From assembly GCF_008728855.1 (NCBI RefSeq), contig NZ_CP042906.1:806001-870000 (forward strand): a stretch of DNA of 64,000 nt. The letters run 5' to 3'. Positions 38,640 through 47,687 of the stretch are shown here, one piece after another (the stretch's first letter is position 1; the number at the start of each line of letters is the position of its first letter). A program made the translations under genes and the position numbers. This DNA comes from Hypericibacter terrae (GTDB lineage: Bacteria > Pseudomonadota > Alphaproteobacteria > Dongiales > Dongiaceae). The notes under the pieces are model-generated. The model ran no database searches. It was not told the DNA's origin and saw only the letters and a program-made list of their open reading frames with translations.

Positions 38640-38767
38640 GCGCCGTGGAACGCAGCGAAGAAGCCAAGAAGCGCCAGCGCGCGCGCAACTGGGCGGTGCT
38701 GGCGGCCCTGCTGGGCTTCGTGGTCATCGTCTATATCGTCTCGATCCTGCGCATGGGAGGCCATTGA
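38636..38767 (+). CDS. Small single-span membrane protein between ctaB and ctaG (CoxF-like)
   Basis: 43 residues from TTG 38636, which overlaps the ctaB stop; a GTG at 38645 would give 40. A charged N-terminus ([15 protein letters not shown]) precedes one hydrophobic helix ([19 protein letters not shown]) and ends RMGGH. Small single-helix proteins occupy this slot in many alphaproteobacterial cox operons and are presumed assembly factors. The stop is one base before the ctaG start, supporting coupled translation. Confidence 0.75.
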   Translation: MSAVERSEEAKKRQRARNWAVLAALLGFVVIVYIVSILRMGGH

Positions 38768-38768
38768 G

Positions 38769-39377
38769 ATGGCGTCCCTGCGAACCCGTCACCGCTGGAC
38801 CGTGCTGGGCCTGGCCGTCGCCTTCGCCGCCATGGTCGGCCTCGTCGCCTCCTCGGTGCAGATCTACAATCTGGTCTGCCGCGTCACCGGCATGGGCGGC
38901 ACCACCCGGACCGCCACCGAGGCCCAGGCCGACGCGATCGCGGCCCAGGGCGAGAAGTTCCCAATCATCACCGTGCGCTTCAACGCCGACCTCAACGGCG
39001 ACATGCCCTGGAGCTTCTATCCGGTGCAGCGCGAGGTGAGGATCCAGATCGGCGTGCCGCAGACGATCTATTACCGCGCGATCAACCGCTCGACCCAGCG
39101 CGTCACCGGCACGGCGACCTTCAACGTCACGCCGCTCCAGGTCGGCGCCTATTTCGACAAGATCCAGTGTTTCTGCTTCACCGAGCAGACGCTCGATCCC
39201 GGCCAGTCGGTCGACATGCCGGTGCGCTTCTTCGTCGATCCGGCGATCCTCAAGGATCCCGACGGCGGCGACTACAAGACCATCACGCTGTCCTACACGT
39301 TCTTTCGCGCCAAGGACCAGGCGGCGACCCCGCCGCAGGCCTCCAACAACGGCGCGAACAGCACCTCTCTCAACTGA
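38769..39377 (+). CDS. ctaG: Cytochrome c oxidase assembly protein CtaG/Cox11
   Basis: 202 residues: one N-terminal membrane helix and a periplasmic Ig-like copper-binding domain. The copper motif CFCFTEQTL is intact, with the preceding FNVTPLQVGAYFDKIQ. Delivers copper to CuB of subunit I. Located in the canonical place between ctaB and coxC. Confidence 0.96.
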   Translation: MASLRTRHRWTVLGLAVAFAAMVGLVASSVQIYNLVCRVTGMGGTTRTATEAQADAIAAQGEKFPIITVRFNADLNGDMPWSFYPVQREVRIQIGVPQTIYYRAINRSTQRVTGTATFNVTPLQVGAYFDKIQCFCFTEQTLDPGQSVDMPVRFFVDPAILKDPDGGDYKTITLSYTFFRAKDQAATPPQASNNGANSTSLN

Positions 39378-39431
39378 CCGCCCGCCGAACCGGGCGCAAG
39401 CAACGAAGGGCCGAGCAGGGAAGACCGAAAC

Positions 39432-40262
39432 ATGAGCACGAGCCACGCCGCCTCGACGAAGCCGCACCATCCCTACCATCTGGTCGATCCCAGCCCCTGG
39501 CCCGTGGTCGGCGCCGTCGGCGCCGGCGTGATGGCCGTGGGCGGCGTGCTGTTCATGCATCAGGTCACGCCCTGGGTGTTGCCGCTGGGCTTCCTCATGG
39601 TGCTGGCCGTCATGTTCTTCTGGTTCCGCGACGTGGTCCGCGAGGCGACCTTCCAGGGCCACCACTCGCCGGTGGTCCAGATCGGCCTGCGCTACGGCAT
39701 GCTGCTCTTCATCGCCTCCGAGGTGATGTTCTTCTCGGCCTTCTTCTGGGCCTTCTTCGATTCCGCGCTGTTCCCCAAGGAAGCGACCGGCGGCGTCTGG
39801 CCGCCCAAGGGCATCCTGCCCTTCGATCCCCTGTCGCTGCCGCTCCTGAACACGCTGATCCTGCTGACCTCGGGCGTCACCGTGACCTGGGCGCATCACG
39901 CCTTGCGCGAAGGCGACCGCGCCGGCCTGCTGCAGGGCCTGGGTCTCACCGTCCTGCTCGGCCTCTGCTTCACCGGCATCCAGGCCTATGAGTACAGCCA
40001 CGCCGCCTTCGGCTTCCGCGAGGGCATCTATCCCTCGACCTTCTTCATGGCGACGGGCTTCCACGGCTTCCACGTCATCGTCGGCACGATCTTCCTGATC
40101 GTCTGCTGGTTCCGCGCCTATCGCGGCGACTTCAAGCCGGATCATCATTTCGGCTTCGAGGCGGCGGCCTGGTACTGGCATTTCGTCGACGTGGTCTGGC
40201 TGTTCCTCTTCATCTGCGTCTATATCTGGGGCGGCGGCGGCGGGCCTTATGCCGTCCACTGA
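39432..40262 (+). CDS. coxC: Cytochrome c oxidase subunit III
   Basis: 276 residues, seven membrane helices. Conserved [12 protein letters not shown] near the start, [20 protein letters not shown] with the family Glu, [11 protein letters not shown] and [14 protein letters not shown] near the C-terminus. A purine-rich stretch (GAAGGGCCGAGCAGGGAAG) lies just before the ATG. Confidence 0.97.
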   Translation: MSTSHAASTKPHHPYHLVDPSPWPVVGAVGAGVMAVGGVLFMHQVTPWVLPLGFLMVLAVMFFWFRDVVREATFQGHHSPVVQIGLRYGMLLFIASEVMFFSAFFWAFFDSALFPKEATGGVWPPKGILPFDPLSLPLLNTLILLTSGVTVTWAHHALREGDRAGLLQGLGLTVLLGLCFTGIQAYEYSHAAFGFREGIYPSTFFMATGFHGFHVIVGTIFLIVCWFRAYRGDFKPDHHFGFEAAAWYWHFVDVVWLFLFICVYIWGGGGGPYAVH

Positions 40263-40289
40263 ACCCCGGTACAGCGGACGCCTCGGCGG

Positions 40290-40670
40290 ATGAGCGCGGG
40301 CGGTTCCTACCCGCGCCTCTCGCCCTTCAAGACCGGCCTCGCCTGCCGCTGTCCACGCTGCGGGCGAGGCCGAATCTTTTCGGGCTTCCTCAAGATCGCG
40401 GATCGTTGCCCGGTCTGCGGCCTCGATCTCGGCGGCGAGGATGCCGGCGACGGCCCGGCGGTCTTCATCATCCTCTTCATGGGTGCGCTCGTCGTGGCGC
40501 TGGCGCTCCTGACCGAGGCCTGGTTCTCGCCGCCCTACTGGGTGCATCTGGTGCTGTGGGGGCCACTGATCCTGATCGGATCGCTGCTGCTGATGCGTCC
40601 CTTCAAGGGCATTATGGTCGCATTGCAATACCAGCATAAGGCGGGCGAAGGTGGTGGCCGCCTCGGCTGA
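40290..40670 (+). CDS. DUF983 family membrane protein
   Basis: 126 residues: an N-terminal zinc-ribbon-like pair (CRCPRCGRGRIF and CPVCGLDLGGEDAGDGP) and two membrane helices. DUF983 genes commonly lie between coxC and surf1 in alphaproteobacteria, so a role in oxidase assembly is suspected but not established. Confidence 0.88.
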   Translation: MSAGGSYPRLSPFKTGLACRCPRCGRGRIFSGFLKIADRCPVCGLDLGGEDAGDGPAVFIILFMGALVVALALLTEAWFSPPYWVHLVLWGPLILIGSLLLMRPFKGIMVALQYQHKAGEGGGRLG

Positions 40671-40710
40671 AAACGCCCCTGCCGAGCCTCATCTTCGGAG
40701 TTCCTGTGCC

Positions 40711-41478
40711 ATGAGCGAGCCGTTCTATGCCGGCCGCGTCTTCCGCCCCAAGCCCGGCGCCACCATCGCCGCCGGCATCGTGCTCGTGATCCTGATCGGG
40801 CTCGGCGTCTGGCAGCTGCAGCGCCTGACCTGGAAAGAGGGGCTGATCGCCGAGCGCCATGACCGCAGCACGGCGGCGGCGATCGAGCTGCCGGCCGCGG
40901 GCGCCGATACCAGCCAGCTCGATTTCCGCCACGCCCAGGCGACCGGCAGCTTCGACCATGCGCATGAGATGTTCCTGGCCGCGCGCTCGATGAACGGCAA
41001 TCCCGGCTATCACGTCGTGACGCCGTTCAAGCTCGCGGACGGGCGCACGCTTCTGGTCGATCGCGGCTGGGTGCCGCTCGAGCGCAAGAACCCGCCCCAG
41101 CGCGCCGACGGCCAGGTCCTGGGCGAGATCACCATCGACGGGCTGTTGCGCCTGCAGCGCCCCAAGACCTGGCTCGAGCCCGACAACCAGCCCAAGGACA
41201 ATCTCTGGTTCTGGGTCGATCTGCCGGCGATGGCGGACTATCTCGGGCTGCCGCCCGACCAGGTGACGCCCTTCTTCCTCGAGGCGGGACCAGCGCCCAA
41301 TCCCGGCGGCTTCCCGATCGGCGGGCAGAGCCGCACCGAGCTGCCCAACGACCATCTGCAATATGCGCTGACCTGGTTCAGCTTTGCCGTCATCCTCGCC
41401 GTGATCTGGTTCCTCTATCATTGGAAGACGCCCGCCGAGTTCGCCGCCCGGGAGCAGCAGAACAAGTCGCGCCGCTGA
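40711..41478 (+). CDS. SURF1 family cytochrome oxidase assembly protein
   Basis: 255 residues with the SURF1 layout: an N-terminal helix (TIAAGIVLVILIGLGVWQLQRL), a periplasmic domain (FDHAHEMFLAARSMNGNPGYHVVTPF, LVDRGWVP) and a C-terminal helix (YALTWFSFAVILAVIWFLYH). It binds heme A and assists its insertion into subunit I. The start at ATG 40711 follows the DUF983 stop by 40 bases. Confidence 0.95.
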   Translation: MSEPFYAGRVFRPKPGATIAAGIVLVILIGLGVWQLQRLTWKEGLIAERHDRSTAAAIELPAAGADTSQLDFRHAQATGSFDHAHEMFLAARSMNGNPGYHVVTPFKLADGRTLLVDRGWVPLERKNPPQRADGQVLGEITIDGLLRLQRPKTWLEPDNQPKDNLWFWVDLPAMADYLGLPPDQVTPFFLEAGPAPNPGGFPIGGQSRTELPNDHLQYALTWFSFAVILAVIWFLYHWKTPAEFAAREQQNKSRR

Positions 41479-41497
41479 GCGCATGTAAGAGGCACTC

Positions 41498-43033
41498 ATG
41501 ACCGCCACGGCCACCCACAACGAGAGCGGCGCGGGCCTGCGCCCCTACAAAGCCCTCGAATCGCGCTTCCACCGGCTGGCGGCGCTCAACGAGGCGGCCG
41601 GCATGCTGCATTGGGACATGGCGGCGATGATGCCGCCCGGCGGCGCCGAGGCGCGGGCAGAGCAGCTGGCGCAGATGCGCCTCGTCTGCCATGAGATCCT
41701 GGCCGATCCCGCCCTGGGCGGCCTGCTGGGCGAGGCGGAGAGCCGGCGCGAGGAGCTCGATCCCTGGGCGGTCGCCAATCTCCACGAGATGCGCCGGCAA
41801 TGGATCCATGCGACGGCGCTGGAGCCGCCCCTGGTCGAGGCCCTGTCGCGGGCGGCCAGCCGCTGCGAAGGCGTCTGGCGCGAGGCGCGGCCGGCGGCGG
41901 ATTTCGCCAAGGTGGTGCCGGCCCTGGGCGACTTGCTCGCTCTTGTGCGCGAGGCCGCGGCGGCCAAGGCGGCGCGGCTCGGTTGCGGTCTCTACGAGGC
42001 ACTGCTGGACGAGTTCGAACCGGGCGGCAAGGTCGCGGCGATCGACGCGCTGTTCGACGATCTGGCAACCTTCCTGCCGGCCCTGCGCGAGAAGGCACTG
42101 GCGGCACAGGCCCGCCGGCCGGCACCCCTGAACGCGAGGGGACCCTTCCCGACGGCGCAGCAGATGGCGCTGGGCGAGAAGCTGATGGCGACCGTCGGCT
42201 TCGATTTCCATCATGGCCGGCTCGATACCAGCCTTCATCCCTTCTGCGGCGGCACCCCGGACGATGTGCGCATCACCACGCGCTATGACGAGAGCGACTT
42301 CGCCTCGGCGCTGATGGGCGTGCTGCATGAGACCGGCCACGCGCTCTATGAGCGCGGCCTGCCGGCGCCCTGGCGCTATCAGCCGGTGGGGCAGGCGCGC
42401 GGCATGGGCATCCATGAGAGCCAGTCGCTGCTGATGGAGATGCAGGCGTGCCGCTCCAAGCCGTTCCTGACCTATCTGGCGCCGCTGCTGGTCGAGGCGT
42501 TCGGTCACCAGGATCCGGCCTTCACGCCGGAGAATCTGCTGGCGCTCTATTGGCGGGTGAAGCCGGGCTTCATCCGCGTCGAGGCCGACGAGGTGACCTA
42601 TCCCTCGCATGTGATCCTGCGCTACCGGCTCGAGCGCGCGATGATCGAGGGCCGGATGGAAGTGGCCGACCTGCCGATGGCCTGGAACGAGGGCATGGTC
42701 GAGCTGCTCGGCATCCGCCCTCCTTCCGACCGCGAGGGCTGCCTCCAGGACATCCACTGGTATGACGGCGCCTTCGGCTATTTCCCGACCTACACGCTGG
42801 GCGCCATGAACGCGGCCCAGCTGTTCGATGCCGCGGGCCGCGCCGATCCGGCGATCCCCGAGGAGCTCGGCCGCGGCGACTTCAAGCCGCTGCTGGGATG
42901 GCTGCGCACGAACGTGCACCGGCTGGGCTCGTCCCAGACCGCGGCCGAGATCATGACCCAGGCCACCGGCCGGCCGCTCGACGCCGCGGTCTTCAAGCGC
43001 CATCTCGAACGGCGCTATCTGGGTCAGGGCTGA
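41498..43033 (+). CDS. M32 family carboxypeptidase (Taq type)
   Basis: 511-residue cytoplasmic zinc carboxypeptidase with broad specificity. The zinc motif HExxH is LMGVLHETGHALYERGLP, followed by IHESQSLLMEMQ with the third ligand. The family ending TLGAMNAAQLFDAA and the catalytic DDVRITTRYDE segment are present. Follows surf1 by 19 bases; not part of the usual oxidase locus, so it begins an insertion between surf1 and thrC. Confidence 0.94.
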   Translation: MTATATHNESGAGLRPYKALESRFHRLAALNEAAGMLHWDMAAMMPPGGAEARAEQLAQMRLVCHEILADPALGGLLGEAESRREELDPWAVANLHEMRRQWIHATALEPPLVEALSRAASRCEGVWREARPAADFAKVVPALGDLLALVREAAAAKAARLGCGLYEALLDEFEPGGKVAAIDALFDDLATFLPALREKALAAQARRPAPLNARGPFPTAQQMALGEKLMATVGFDFHHGRLDTSLHPFCGGTPDDVRITTRYDESDFASALMGVLHETGHALYERGLPAPWRYQPVGQARGMGIHESQSLLMEMQACRSKPFLTYLAPLLVEAFGHQDPAFTPENLLALYWRVKPGFIRVEADEVTYPSHVILRYRLERAMIEGRMEVADLPMAWNEGMVELLGIRPPSDREGCLQDIHWYDGAFGYFPTYTLGAMNAAQLFDAAGRADPAIPEELGRGDFKPLLGWLRTNVHRLGSSQTAAEIMTQATGRPLDAAVFKRHLERRYLGQG

Positions 43034-43215
43034 CGGGAATCGGCGCCGCCGGTCCGACATTTCGGACTGCGATCCGGGTGGCCGTTCCTTTCCATCTTCG
43101 TTAGGCTTGCCCCCGCCCGATGCCGGCGGCCCTCGCGATGTTTCGTTCCGGGGCCGAGGGTTTCGGCGCGCGATCGCCGCCTTTCCCACCCCTCATCGAT
43201 GAAGATCGAAACGTC

Positions 43216-44427
43216 ATGCTGACGATATCGCCGCAGTTTGCCGGTCCGACGCCGAAGCTCACCATCACCGGAATCGAATGCCGCGTCCTGCTGGCGCCCG
43301 ATTTCGATCCCGGCTTCACTTCCTCCGCGCAGGACAGCCTGCTGGTCTCGATCCATACCGACGGCGGCGTCACCGGCATCGGCGAATGCGACGCCAATCC
43401 CTGGATGTGCAAGGCCTGCATCGAGGCGCCCGGTACCCACACCATGGGTCTCTCGATCAAGGAGATGCTGATCGGCAGCAATCCGTTCGAGATCGGCGCC
43501 ATCTGGGAGAAACTCTATCTCGGCACGGCGATGAACGGCCGGCGCGGCGTGGTGATCCATGCCATGAGCGCGGTCGAGATGGCGCTCTGGGATCTCTGCG
43601 GCAAGGCCCTGGGCAAGCCGGTCCATGCGCTGCTCGGCGGCAAGCCACGCGACCATATCGTGCCCTATGCCTCGCTGCAGCCGGCAGGCCATCGCTTCGA
43701 GGAATATCGCGACGCGCTGGTGGCGTCGGCGATCAAGGCCAAGGAGCTGGGCTTCAAGGCGGTCAAGAGCGAGGTCACCATGAACGGGCCCTATGCCCAT
43801 GGCGGCATGCGCGAGACCTATGATCGCCATACCGAGGTGGTGGCGGCGGTACGCAAGGCGATCGGCCCCGACATCGCGCTCATGGTCGATGTGCAATATC
43901 TCTGGGAGGATGCCGCGACCTGCCTCTCGGTCGTGCGCGACTGGGCCGAGTTCGATCTCTATTTCCTCGAGACGCCGGTCTGGTCGGACAATGTCTTCGA
44001 GATGGCGAAGCTGGTCGAGAAGGCGCCGATGAAGATCGCCTTCGGCGAATGGCTCGCCACGCGCCACGAGTTCCGCGAGCTCATGGATATCGGCCAAGTG
44101 CAGGTGGCGCAGCCCGATGTCGGGCGCTGCGGCGGGATCGGCGAGGCCAAGATCGTCTGCGACATGGCGGCCGAGCGCGGCCGGACCATCGTGCCGCACT
44201 GCTGGAAGACGGGGGTCTCGATCTCGGCCACGGCGCATCTGGCCTTCGTCACCCCGCATTGCGCCTATATCGAATATCTGCCGCCGCAGCTCTGCCATGA
44301 GCGGCTGCGCCGCGAGCTGGCGCATGAGGAGCTGGTGCTGAAAGACGGGAAGATCGCCCTGCCGGTGAAGCCCGGTCTCGGTGTCGAGGTCGATTGGGAG
44401 GTCGCGCGGCGCTACACGGTCGCTTGA
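43216..44427 (+). CDS. Enolase superfamily enzyme (mandelate racemase/muconate lactonizing-like)
   Basis: 403 residues. Metal ligands D225 (LMVDVQ), E252 (FLETP) and E278 (AFGEW) and the His-Asp dyad D301/H328 (QPDVGRCGG, VPHCWKTG) place it in the mandelate racemase subgroup of sugar-acid dehydratases and racemases. The second base motif, normally KxK, reads K184-S-E186, which is unusual and could change chemistry or specificity. The start is the ATG at 43216; an upstream ATG at 43120 would add a Pro/Phe-rich leader. Substrate unknown. A GMC oxidoreductase follows. Confidence 0.88.
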   Translation: MLTISPQFAGPTPKLTITGIECRVLLAPDFDPGFTSSAQDSLLVSIHTDGGVTGIGECDANPWMCKACIEAPGTHTMGLSIKEMLIGSNPFEIGAIWEKLYLGTAMNGRRGVVIHAMSAVEMALWDLCGKALGKPVHALLGGKPRDHIVPYASLQPAGHRFEEYRDALVASAIKAKELGFKAVKSEVTMNGPYAHGGMRETYDRHTEVVAAVRKAIGPDIALMVDVQYLWEDAATCLSVVRDWAEFDLYFLETPVWSDNVFEMAKLVEKAPMKIAFGEWLATRHEFRELMDIGQVQVAQPDVGRCGGIGEAKIVCDMAAERGRTIVPHCWKTGVSISATAHLAFVTPHCAYIEYLPPQLCHERLRRELAHEELVLKDGKIALPVKPGLGVEVDWEVARRYTVA

Positions 44428-44471
44428 CGAGTCGGGTGCCTGGCGATTGAGTTACTGAGGGGGACGGGGAT

Positions 44472-46106
44472 TTGTCGAATTCGCGGGGCTATGACTACAT
44501 CATCGTGGGCGCCGGCTCGGCCGGATGCGTCGTCGCCAACCGGCTCTCGGCCGACAAGACCGCGCGTGTCCTGCTGATCGAGGCGGGCCCAGGCGACCGC
44601 GACTGGCATATCCAGATGCCGGCCTCCCTCGCCTGGTCGCTGCAGAACAAGAAATACAACTGGGCCTACAAGACCGAGCCCGAGCCTTACCTAGACGGCC
44701 GGATCGTCGATCATCCGCGGGGCCGTGTGCTGGGCGGTTCCTCCTCGATCAACGGCATGATGTATGTGCGCGGGCACCGGCGCGATTTCGATCGCTGGGC
44801 GCAATCGGGCTGCCGCGGCTGGAGCTATGACGACGTGCTGCCCTATTTCCGCAAGGCCGAGAACAACAGCGGCGGCGGCGACGACTATCACGGCGATTCC
44901 GGCCCGCTCAACGTGACGAAGGGCGAGATCGTCAATCCGCTCTGCCGCGCCTGGATCGAATCCGCGGTCCGGCAGGGCTATCCGCATAATCCCGACATCA
45001 ACGGGGCCGAGCAGGAAGGCGTGGGCCGGATCGATCGCACCACCCATCGCGGCCGGCGCTGGAGCACGGCCAACGCCTATCTCCATCCCGTGCGCCATCG
45101 TCCCAATCTCGAGATCATGACGCGGGCCCTGACCACGGCAATCCGGTTCGAGGGCGATCGCGCGGTTGCCGTCGAGGTCACGGTCGATGGGCATTCGCAG
45201 CGGATCGCGGCCGCGCGCGAGATCATTCTCTGCGGCGGCGCGTTCAACTCGCCGCAACTGTTGCTGCTGTCGGGCGTCGGCCCGGCGGCGCATCTGCGCG
45301 AGATCGGCATTCCGGTCGTGGCGGACCGTCCCGGCGTCGGCCAGAACCTGCACGACCATGTCGACGTCTTCGTCAAGCATCGCTGCACGCAGCCGGTCTC
45401 GCTCTACCAGAAACTGTCGCTGATGGGACGCGCGAAGATCGGCCTGCGCTGGTTCCTGTTCCATGACGGCGACGGCGCCACCAACCATTACGAGACCGGC
45501 GGCTTCGTCCGGTCGGATTCGGACGTCGAGCATCCCGACCTCGAATTCATGTTCCTGCCGATGGCCACCGCGGTCGAGGCCAATCAGAGTTTCGACAGCG
45601 CGCCCTTCGACGGGTTCCAGACCCATACCGACCTGCTGCGCCCGACCAGCCGCGGCTGGCTCAAGCTCGCCGATGTCAATCCGCGCACCCCGCCGCGGCT
45701 GCTGTTCAACTATCTGCAGACGCCTGAGGATCGGTCGCGGCTGCGCAAAGCGATCCGGATCATGCGCGATATCCATGCCCAGTCGCCGCTGGCACCCTTT
45801 CGCGGCGAAGAGATTCTGCCGGGCGAGAATGTCAGGACCGATGCCGAGATCGACGCCTATATCCGGAGGAGCTGCGATACCGGCTATCACCCGGTCAGCA
45901 CCTGCAAGATGGGTCCGGATTCCGACCCAACCGCGGTGGTCGATCCGAGCTGCCGGGTCCATGGAATCCGCGGTCTTCGGGTGGTCGACGCCTCGATCAT
46001 GCCAACAATTGTTAGTGGCAATACCAACGCCGCCACCATCATGATCGCGGAGAAAGCGGCCGATATGATCCGGGGCGTGGCGAACGCGGCCGAAGCCGCC
46101 GCCTAA
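44472..46106 (+). CDS. GMC family FAD-dependent oxidoreductase
   Basis: 544 residues of the choline dehydrogenase/glucose oxidase superfamily. The N-terminal FAD site is YIIVGAGSAGCVVANRLS, the GMC signature GRVLGGSSSINGMMYVRGH, and the C-terminal catalytic region HPVSTCKMG followed by GNTNAATIMIAEKAADMI. The start appears to be TTG 44472, 8-15 bases after a GAGGGGGACGGGG ribosome site; no ATG is available near. It probably oxidises an alcohol and may act in series with the preceding enolase-superfamily enzyme. Confidence 0.93.
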   Translation: MSNSRGYDYIIVGAGSAGCVVANRLSADKTARVLLIEAGPGDRDWHIQMPASLAWSLQNKKYNWAYKTEPEPYLDGRIVDHPRGRVLGGSSSINGMMYVRGHRRDFDRWAQSGCRGWSYDDVLPYFRKAENNSGGGDDYHGDSGPLNVTKGEIVNPLCRAWIESAVRQGYPHNPDINGAEQEGVGRIDRTTHRGRRWSTANAYLHPVRHRPNLEIMTRALTTAIRFEGDRAVAVEVTVDGHSQRIAAAREIILCGGAFNSPQLLLLSGVGPAAHLREIGIPVVADRPGVGQNLHDHVDVFVKHRCTQPVSLYQKLSLMGRAKIGLRWFLFHDGDGATNHYETGGFVRSDSDVEHPDLEFMFLPMATAVEANQSFDSAPFDGFQTHTDLLRPTSRGWLKLADVNPRTPPRLLFNYLQTPEDRSRLRKAIRIMRDIHAQSPLAPFRGEEILPGENVRTDAEIDAYIRRSCDTGYHPVSTCKMGPDSDPTAVVDPSCRVHGIRGLRVVDASIMPTIVSGNTNAATIMIAEKAADMIRGVANAAEAAA

Positions 46107-46237
46107 CGCGTTATACGCTTTCACATTTCTGCGATGTCCATCGTTCCTGCGGAAAAAGCCTGCAATCCTCGATAGCGGCGCCGGCCGCCATCCGCTACCC
46201 TCATAATCTTCCGGCCTGTCTCGCAGTGGGTGGGGCA

Positions 46238-46867
46238 ATGGCGTTCGATCGATGGGAGCGGCGCTCCGGGCTCTGGGTGCGCCGGCGCGACGACGGCGAT
46301 TGGGATTACTTCCCGACGCTGCGGGCGCCCGCGGCCGGCCTTCGTCTCGATGCGGCGAGCGTTGCGCGGATCGGGCATTCCGATCTCGTCGGCAAGGCGC
46401 TGGCCTTCGGCGTCGGCCTGCCGATCCTCTGCTTCTCGCTCGTCGTCCTGGCTGCGCGGCTCGACCTGGGATTCCTCGCCGATCCCCGCTCGCGCGGGCT
46501 GCTCTATCTGCTGGGGCTGGTCATCGTCGTCGCGGCCAGCGTCGCGCGCCCGATGATGCGCCAGGCGGCGCTCAAGCGCGCCGCGGCCACCGAGACGGTC
46601 CTGTCGAGCGACGAGCTGAAGGGCGTGAGCGGGCGGATCGATCCGACCGCCTTCGCGGATTCCGCAGGCCCCCGTCCCGCGATCTCGGGCGGCGCCCGCC
46701 AGGCGCTCACGATGTCGATGGCCGCGATGGCAGCGCTGGCGGTCCTGATCTTCCTGATCGCGCTCGCCTTCGGCCTCGAGACCACGATGCTGGTGACCGG
46801 CATCGTGGCGACGCTCTGCCTGCTGACGGCGATGCGGCTCTGGTATCTCAGCCGCGAGAGCGTTTGA
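46238..46867 (+). CDS. Unknown membrane protein
   Basis: 209 residues with four hydrophobic helices in two pairs (ALAFGVGLPILCFSLVVLAA, LLYLLGLVIVVAASVA, and MAAMAALAVLIFLIALAFG, TTMLVTGIVATLCLLTAM) around a polar middle region. The soluble N-terminus RWERRSGLWVRRRDDGDWDYF is Trp/Arg-rich. No recognised family. Starts at ATG 46238. Confidence 0.65.
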   Translation: MAFDRWERRSGLWVRRRDDGDWDYFPTLRAPAAGLRLDAASVARIGHSDLVGKALAFGVGLPILCFSLVVLAARLDLGFLADPRSRGLLYLLGLVIVVAASVARPMMRQAALKRAAATETVLSSDELKGVSGRIDPTAFADSAGPRPAISGGARQALTMSMAAMAALAVLIFLIALAFGLETTMLVTGIVATLCLLTAMRLWYLSRESV

Positions 46868-46907
46868 GTTTGATGCCTGCTGCGTCGATCCGAAGATATG
46901 AGTGCCA

Positions 46908-47522
46908 ATGAGTTTTCGTTCGTTCTGGCGCGATGTGCTAATCGAATCGGAGTTCAAGAAACTCGACGATTCGACGTTTGTGTTCGGATCTCCGAACCGC
47001 TTCGTCTGGCCCTACATCGTGACGGGCGCGCAAAAAGAAGCCATCGCAAATCAGGTGCTTCGCCCCTTCTGGATAACGATGGTCATCTCGCTCCTCGGCG
47101 GAATTGCAGCGACGATCATATTTCGAAGCTCCGCTGTTTTGCTCGCAACCGGGCTCGTGGTCAGCCTTGTCTGTCATTGGCCGCGGATCTGGGTGTTGTT
47201 CCGCCTGCGCGCCAACGATCGGGTCGGCGGACCCTTCACGCTGTGGGGGTCGGAAACCGATTCCGTGAGGCTTGAACTCGCGCTCTACGGGAAAGCACCC
47301 CGGGCGGCGCTTATCGGAGTCCTGATATTCTCCTGCCTCTATGTCGGGGGCTCTCTCTGGTTGCTTTACCACGCGCTGGATAGCGGCTCGGCCAAAGACA
47401 TACGGGTGGCAAGCCTCAGCCTGGCGCTGGCGAGCTATTTTCTTATTGCCGCCATCCTGCTGTGGATCGGTCGCCCGAGACCGGCACAAATCATTTCGTG
47501 CGCTCGACTGCCTTCTCGGTAA
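46908..47522 (+). CDS. Unknown membrane protein
   Basis: 204 residues with about four hydrophobic helices (PFWITMVISLLGGIAATIIF, AVLLATGLVVSLVCHW, AALIGVLIFSCLYVGGSLWLL, VASLSLALASYFLIAAILLW). The AT content and Ser/Asn use are higher than in the flanking genes. Its arrangement resembles the preceding gene but no sequence relation is obvious. No recognised family. GTG 46902 is an alternative start. Confidence 0.6.
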   Translation: MSFRSFWRDVLIESEFKKLDDSTFVFGSPNRFVWPYIVTGAQKEAIANQVLRPFWITMVISLLGGIAATIIFRSSAVLLATGLVVSLVCHWPRIWVLFRLRANDRVGGPFTLWGSETDSVRLELALYGKAPRAALIGVLIFSCLYVGGSLWLLYHALDSGSAKDIRVASLSLALASYFLIAAILLWIGRPRPAQIISCARLPSR

Positions 47523-47526
47523 TTCA

Positions 47527-47555
47527 TTGAAATATAACATTAATATATCAATATT
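47527..47555 (+). promoter_or_regulatory. Candidate promoter upstream of thrC
   Basis: TTGAAA (47527-47532), a 17-base spacer, then AATATT (47550-47555), in a conspicuously AT-rich patch directly after the preceding stop. Three hairpins follow within the thrC leader: GGGCTA/TAGCCC (47582-47598), GACGGG/CCCGTC (47623-47644) and GAGCC/GGCTC (47651-47664). No T-run or leader peptide was identified. Confidence 0.4.
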
Positions 47556-47687
47556 GCCGGCCCTTGCCGCTGGAGAGGGCGGGGCTATAGGGTAGCCCTC
47601 AGAACCCCCGCCTCCGGGCAGGGACGGGTCCTTCGGGTCCCGTCTCCCCCGAGCCTCCGGGCTCCCTCGATCAGGAACCTTTCGCTC

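Noticed and set aside
38724-40637. Long minus-strand open frame opposite ctaG, coxC and DUF983
   Set aside because: His/Glu/Arg-rich shadow; the plus strand encodes canonical cox genes.
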